From: Protostelium mycophagum
Lineage: Eukaryota > Evosea > Variosea > Protosteliida > Protosteliaceae
NCBI GenBank assembly: GCA_002081555.1
Contig: MZNV01002106.1
Location: forward strand, 1 to 35,247
DNA length: 35,247 nt
Direction of reading: 5' to 3'
Positions 30,809 through 35,247 of this stretch are shown in pieces. The position numbers and the translations under genes are program-made. Numbering within the stretch: the stretch's first letter is position 1; every line of letters begins with the position of its first letter. The notes beneath the pieces were generated by a model. It was not told the origin of the DNA and searched no databases. It saw only the letters and a program-made list of their open reading frames with translations.

Positions 30809-33432
30809 ATGAGAGCTCTTCTTGCATGCGTTCTTTTCTACGCTCTATTAGCAGTAAAAGGTGGTGATGTCTGCTCATACACAGACCCCTCCGGCAAATA
30901 TTACAATCTGGAGTCTGTGTCTCTTGTTTCTGGTGGGATGAGGTGATTGCATTTCATGTTATTATGATTCTTCAGGGATGATTGACAGCGTCCAGCAATG
31001 ACCTTGTTGACACAACGGAGAACTCGACCTTTCAATGGAACCCTTGTGGGTGAGACTTTTTTTGTATATCTTTTGTGTTATGGAAGGATGGAATCAACAT
31101 TTGTGATGATGTTACAGAAACTGCACTGGCTGCTCATCTGGTGTTACTGCCAGTTTATCAAACGGAGACAATGCAGAGTTTTCTTCATCTACGGCTTCTT
31201 GGTCCACGTCAGGTGATTCTTTCAAACAAATCTGGAAGACTGTTTCTCCCATCATTCTAAAGCTGCTTGTATTTCAAACAAATATATTCAAGTTGTCTGC
31301 TTTTTCGGCCAAGTTCTAGAAATAATTATTTCAATTCAAAAGTGTGGATTATGCACACAAACACGTTTCTTTTCCGGACAGCAACCGATATTCGTGTTTT
31401 GATTACGTAAAATAAATTCGATTTGTGTATATAAATCCATTTTTTTTTACTGAAAATGGATTCTGTGAATTGTAACTTGCTCACTGTTTATTTATTGAGA
31501 TCACAACAACTGACTGTTATCTAGGATCTGATAGCTATTATCAAATTACAGCTGTTGGACAGTGCACCTATATTGTGGATATTGCGATTGTATGTGATAA
31601 TAGTAGACCGCCCAAGAGTGTTAACTTTGCCTTCACATCGCGTAACTCTACATCTTGCTTGCCAGGAGCCATCATAGGCATTCTCTACACACTGACACTG
31701 AACTGTGACTACTACTTCTATACACCTTATCTCTTGAGTGCATCATCACCTTCTTATATCACCACTGAAGGAGGTAGGAGATTGTTGTGGAATCTAATCA
31801 GAAGAGTGATTGAAGATTGACAGGAAAGGTGATGATCAGTGGAGGAAATTTTGGAACAAAATCATCCGACGCCTTTGTGTCTTTAGGTCCATTTCAGTGC
31901 AGTATCACCGGTTTGAAGAGCAATAATATCAACTGTAGCGTGGATGTCAACTGGGGCTACCCCATCAAGACTCGTGGTGAGATGCTGGCAGTAGTTGTGA
32001 ATGGTGTGTATTCCAGGAACAGTCTCAACTTCACCAACTTCTTCATGGCTTACTGGGACCCTTTCAATAATGGTCAAACTCCATATGCAGGAGAGTCTCC
32101 ACTATTATCTTCAGGTGGACCTGTGCTGCTTTCTCTTTCTCTGGATGTACCTCCACAATTGATGAGCAGCATTGAAGTCACATTTGGCAGTGGCAATGTA
32201 CCTTGGTCGGTGAGTGATGATGAGCAATACAGTTCACTGAACTAAAAATGACAAGTTGTATAACTCATCTGTCCTCAATGTTACGGTAGGAGATGGTATC
32301 CCAGGGAATGGCGATCATGTTTACATTTCTATGGGAGGTGAGTGATGCCAGTACAATCCGACTGACACTTATCTAATCTCAGGAATCCGCACTCGCACTG
32401 TAGTTGTCTTTGCTGTAAGTACAATAGAGGGTGTTGGAATGCTGCAAAGTGCCGATCCAAATTCAATCCCCACATCTGGCGCTATATTACTTTACGGTAA
32501 AAGCTTGGGAGTAAAAGTGCCGGCTGGGGAGTTTTCTGCTTGGGGCAGCTTCTCTTCAGGATCAAGTATTGCAATACCCCATTTAGTGGCCAGAATAACA
32601 GTATCAAACGTCAACTATGACTATACAAATGTAGCAAGTCTGGGAGTTACAAATTTGTTATTGGGAGGAACGCCATATGACAACCCCTATAAGATATCAT
32701 TAAAATCACATTCATGTAAGTGACACTGTAGAAAATTTCAAAACTAAACAATTTGATTGATATGAACAGTGAACACTATCTCTGATGGATATGTCACACT
32801 GACTGGTAACTTTGGAAACGACTCTAGCATCATTCAAATCAATGTAGCTGGGTGAGTGTTTGATTGTATATGCTCTGGATGAAGTCAAATTTTTGATAGA
32901 CAGAGAAAACTACCATGATTGTCAGAAGACAACTAAAATAGAAATTTTGGTAGTCATTTTGTAAAACAAAGATTGCACATTGCCCAGAGTTTGACTGATG
33001 TGGTGATAGCCCTCCTGCTACAATAACAAGCTTCACTCCAATGCAGATCACAGTGAAAAGACCAGCTCTTGCTTCAGTTGGATATGTAGTGGTGGTTGTC
33101 AACATTTGTAAGATTTACAGTATAATGATCACTCTTCTCATTCATGCAGATTTCGGAGATGGAATTGTGGGTCAATGGTTTAACCATGCAAAGCAAGTGA
33201 TTAGATTAGGCCCCATTATGCAGCCATCTATCTCATCCAGTACCACTCCTCCCACATCAGGTGGACAAGTGATCTTTTATGGATCAGGCTTTGGTACATA
33301 CAGCCAGGGAATAGCTGTGGCATCTCCCACATGTACAGGAGTAGAGACGGACACAGCCGTCTTGACGTTTTTTTTTGTTTTGCAATTATCTCCGCTATGT
33401 GCAGTTTTTGGACTCAAATTATTCATGACTAA
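30809..33432 (+). CDS. Secreted MRH-like / IPT-TIG repeat protein
   Basis: A clear signal peptide (MRALLACVLFYALLAVKGGD) opens the protein. The next 170 residues look like a mannose-6-phosphate-receptor-homology domain: DVCSYTDPSGKYYNLESVSL, STFQWNPCG, NCTGCSSGVTASL, then YYQITAVGQCTYIVDIAIVC. IPT/TIG-type immunoglobulin folds follow: GKVMISGGNFGTKSSDAFVS, PTSGAILLYGKSLG, GYVTLTGNFGNDSSI and GGQVIFYGSGFGTYSQGIAV. Several N-glycosylation sites (NCT, NST, NFT, NSS) fit a surface or secreted role. About ten introns, one of over 300 nt (31211-31522). The 3' end is uncertain: splicing over 33367-33404 gives a short end at 33432 with no membrane helix or GPI signal, so the gene may be truncated or its last exons missed. 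MRH plus TIG is a combination I associate with amoebozoan surface proteins. Confidence 0.75.
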
Positions 33433-33755
33433 CCTTCTTCACCCCAATATTATGTGTGACAGAAATCAAAATCAGCATCTAAAAACCATTCAGAGTGGAG
33501 ATAATTGAGTTTTAAAAATCGAGACGAGACAAGACAAAAAATTGCAAGACGGAGCTCTATTTTGAGCATATCTATGTTATAAATAGCTTTTGCTCAAATC
33601 TATTATCTACATTCTATATTCCAAATTACTTAAATAATATAATCAAATTTGTTTGAGGGTCATTAAACCGTTCATAACAAAGCTCTGGCAATTGACCTGT
33701 CTCAAAACTGTCTTGCGTCCATCTCTACGCCCACCACTACAACAGACACCAGTGC
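33433..33755. other. Intergenic region before the coiled-coil gene
   Basis: Apart from a purine-rich stretch GAGACGAGACAAGAC at about 33521 and AT-rich sequence to 33660, nothing is recognised. An open stretch reading SQNCLASISTPTTTT (about 33700-33745) could be a stray TIG-gene exon, but no splice join supports it. Confidence 0.35.
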
Positions 33756-34452
33756 ATGTCTGAAGTTGTCCTCACCAGCTTTGCAGAGGCAATCTCTACC
33801 CTAGATGACAGAATCAACACTATCAACATTGCGGTTTCTAAACTGATTGTGAAAGCTCTTGACAACAAGGATTCAGAAACAAAATTAGAAGAAACTCTCA
33901 ACAAACTCAAAGAGTTCACGGACGCCCTTAAGAAAGTACAACAGACAAGAGCCAACATCTCACTTTTGTCAAAAATGCCAAAAAAGAACCCAGCCAGAAG
34001 AAGAGTAGAGAAATCGGAAATTAGGAGTTGTGCTTCAACCCATATTGACAACCATCCCAAACAACTTGATGCAGACAACCGAGATATCTTGATCTATCCA
34101 GAAAACCACCAAAGAGCTGGAGAAAATCAAGAGACAGATATTGGAAACACTTCTGGTGCAGAGGATGAGAATAGAAGAAATAGAGAGAACAAGGAAGGAA
34201 GACCCCACAAACAAGGCACCTTTAGATCTGCCAGATCTTACCTCCAAGACACCTAATTTAGAAGAGATGACCACTATAGAGGAAGAAGAACCAATAGTGG
34301 ACCCTTTGACTCTATCTCTTGAGATAGGGAATAGTATTGATCAGGACAAGCTCACCAATGAGGATTGGTACAACACTACACCTGTTGACCTCACTAACAG
34401 AATAGAGAGGACTATCCAGGAGATGCAAGACAAGATCAACAAGTGGAACTAG
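33756..34452 (+). CDS. Two-exon coiled-coil protein
   Basis: Exon 1 (33756-34002) starts MSEVVLTSFAEAISTLDDRI and continues as amphipathic helix (NKLKEFTDALKKVQQTRANI) to a basic KKNPARRR. A GTAGAG donor at 34003 and a CTATCCAG acceptor at 34102 join it in phase to exon 2: KTTKELEKIKRQILETLLVQ, RIEEIERTRKED, LDLPDLTSKTPNLEE, ending MQDKINKWN. The product is about 199 aa, mostly helical, highly charged and without a membrane segment. I recognise no family. The 3' half, including the intron, is repeated in decayed form downstream, which supports exon 2 as the real frame. The unspliced first frame stays open to 34256, but after 34003 its composition looks arbitrary. Confidence 0.55.
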
Positions 34453-34952
34453 AACAACAGCAACCACGCAGTGTGGTAAAAATCACACTTGTACCACGGG
34501 ACCTTCAATCCTGCTAGTTGCCGCCTGTTTTAGGATCATAAATCCCAATGGCCTTTGTGTATGTGGTAGAGAAGAGCAGAGAGAAACCAGAAATTAGGAG
34601 TTATACTTCAACCCACATCAACAACCATCCTAAACAACTTAATACAGACAACCGAGATATCTTGATGCATACAGAAAACCACCAAAGAGCTAGAGAAAAT
34701 CAAGATACAGAAGAAGCTATTAGAAAGACTTCTGGAACAGAGGGCAAGGATAGAATAGATAGAGAGAGAGACCCAAAGACTCCTGATTTTGTCAATCTAA
34801 CAGCTCAGGAGGCAGCTTTATATCTGCCAGATCTTTCCTTTAAGACACCCAATTTGTGAAGGAAGAAGAATCAGTCTGGAACAACAGCAACCATGCAGTG
34901 TGGTAAAAACCACACTTGTACCACAGGGCCTTTCCAATTTTTGTAGCTCAGC
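34453..34952 (+). pseudogene. Partial degenerate copy of the coiled-coil gene
   Basis: From about 34565 the sequence repeats 34003-34540 (intron plus exon 2 and 3' flank): GAAATTAGGAGTT, CCGAGATATCTTGAT, AAAACCACCAAAGAGCT and the NHPKQL-type stretch all recur. The copy lacks exon 1 and the stretch matching about 34300-34440, and its exon-2 frame is interrupted soon after KTTKELEKIK, so it should not make the protein. Both copies keep a short hairpin, GTGTGG-TAAAAA-CCACAC in this copy (34898-34915). Confidence 0.6.
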
Positions 34953-35247
34953 AGGGAAGGATCGTCCAACAATCAATGAGCCAATCAAATTCCTTAAAGA
35001 ATTTGCAACAATCCTCCTTGTCAACAGTGTAGACGTTGACAAACACTAGGAGAGATTAATGTACGTCTGCATTCACAAAGATATAAAGAAGTGGGAATAG
35101 ATAGAGAGAGAGACCCAAAGACTCCTGATTTTGTCAATCTAACAGCTCAGGAGGCAGCTTTATATCTGCCAGATCTTTCCTTTAAGACACCCAATTTGTG
35201 AAGGAAGAAGAATCAGTCTGGAACAACAGCAACCATGCAGTGTGGTA
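34753..35247 (+). repeat. Exact 153-bp repeat at a 342-bp offset, reaching the window end
   Basis: 34753-34905 and 35095-35247 appear identical base for base. The second copy stops exactly at the last base of the window, within the GTGTGGTA hairpin. Between them lies 34906-35094, which holds an open stretch reading DRPTINEPIKFLKEFA that may be unrelated sequence or a lost part of the family. An end in an exact repeat is what an assembly breakpoint in a tandem array looks like. Confidence 0.8.

Noticed and set aside
33756-35247. Right-end repeats as an LTR-type or capsid-bearing element
   Set aside because: No polymerase, integrase, protease or zinc-knuckle pattern is visible. The repeats are explained by partial tandem copies of a small two-exon gene.
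1-35247. tRNA, rRNA, snRNA genes or CRISPR arrays
   Set aside because: No tRNA B-box-like context, rRNA core or spaced direct repeats of CRISPR type were seen on either strand.

Overview
The window is nuclear DNA from a compact, intron-rich eukaryote. Genes lie 80 to 450 bp apart on both strands, introns are mostly 40-60 nt with GT...AG ends, and three start regions are shared by divergent neighbours. The gene set (Aquarius, a Ragulator subunit, an MRH/TIG-type secreted protein, RhoGAP and kinase-like fusions) suggests a free-living protist, most likely an amoebozoan. That placement is an inference.

Layout. 70-1504 (+): small single-pass membrane protein with an HeH/SAP-like N-terminus. 1669-2590 (-): GNAT acetyltransferase. 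2669-3034 (+): short, possibly mitochondrial protein. 3404-10521 (+): Aquarius/AQR, the spliceosomal SF1 helicase. 10646-11048 (-): a four-exon LAMTOR4 homologue whose exons are too short to stand out as open frames. 11181-17226 (+): glycerophosphodiesterase with SPX, ankyrin, CBM20, linker and GDPD domains. 17332-about 23704 (-) and 24016-30391 (+): a head-to-head pair of very large proteins sharing one core, a P-loop GTPase-like domain followed by a RING finger. The minus gene puts RhoGAP, beta-propeller, PH and a pseudokinase before this core. The plus gene puts an Arg-Pro-Gln repeat tract, an unrecognised region and a C2-like domain after it. 30809-about 33432 (+): secreted MRH/IPT-TIG repeat protein. 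33756-34452 (+): two-exon coiled-coil protein, followed by decayed partial copies of itself that run to the end of the window.

The most unusual signal lies in the introns. In AQR and the GDPD gene many introns are built from tandem 11-nt units with consensus GAAATTTCNNN. The palindrome GAAATTTC occurs 24 times between 4.8 and 15.1 kb, by my reading always in introns. At least two more short palindromic motifs are strongly over-represented: CATCTACAA/TTGTAGATG (25 core hits, none after 22.6 kb) and TGACGTCA (9 hits). Two related small inverted-repeat elements sit in introns of the GDPD gene, and an unrelated foldback element sits in an intron of the plus GTPase-RING gene. Together they suggest recent intron birth or remodelling by tiny palindromic repeats.

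The genes do not form one pathway. LAMTOR4 and the SPX-GDPD protein are divergent neighbours, and both families are linked to nutrient sensing (TORC1 and phosphate). The GTPase-RING pair looks like a duplicated signalling core refitted with different partner domains. I saw no rRNA, tRNA, CRISPR array or recognisable retroelement. Exon joins were inferred by eye from splice signals, reading frame and family resemblance.
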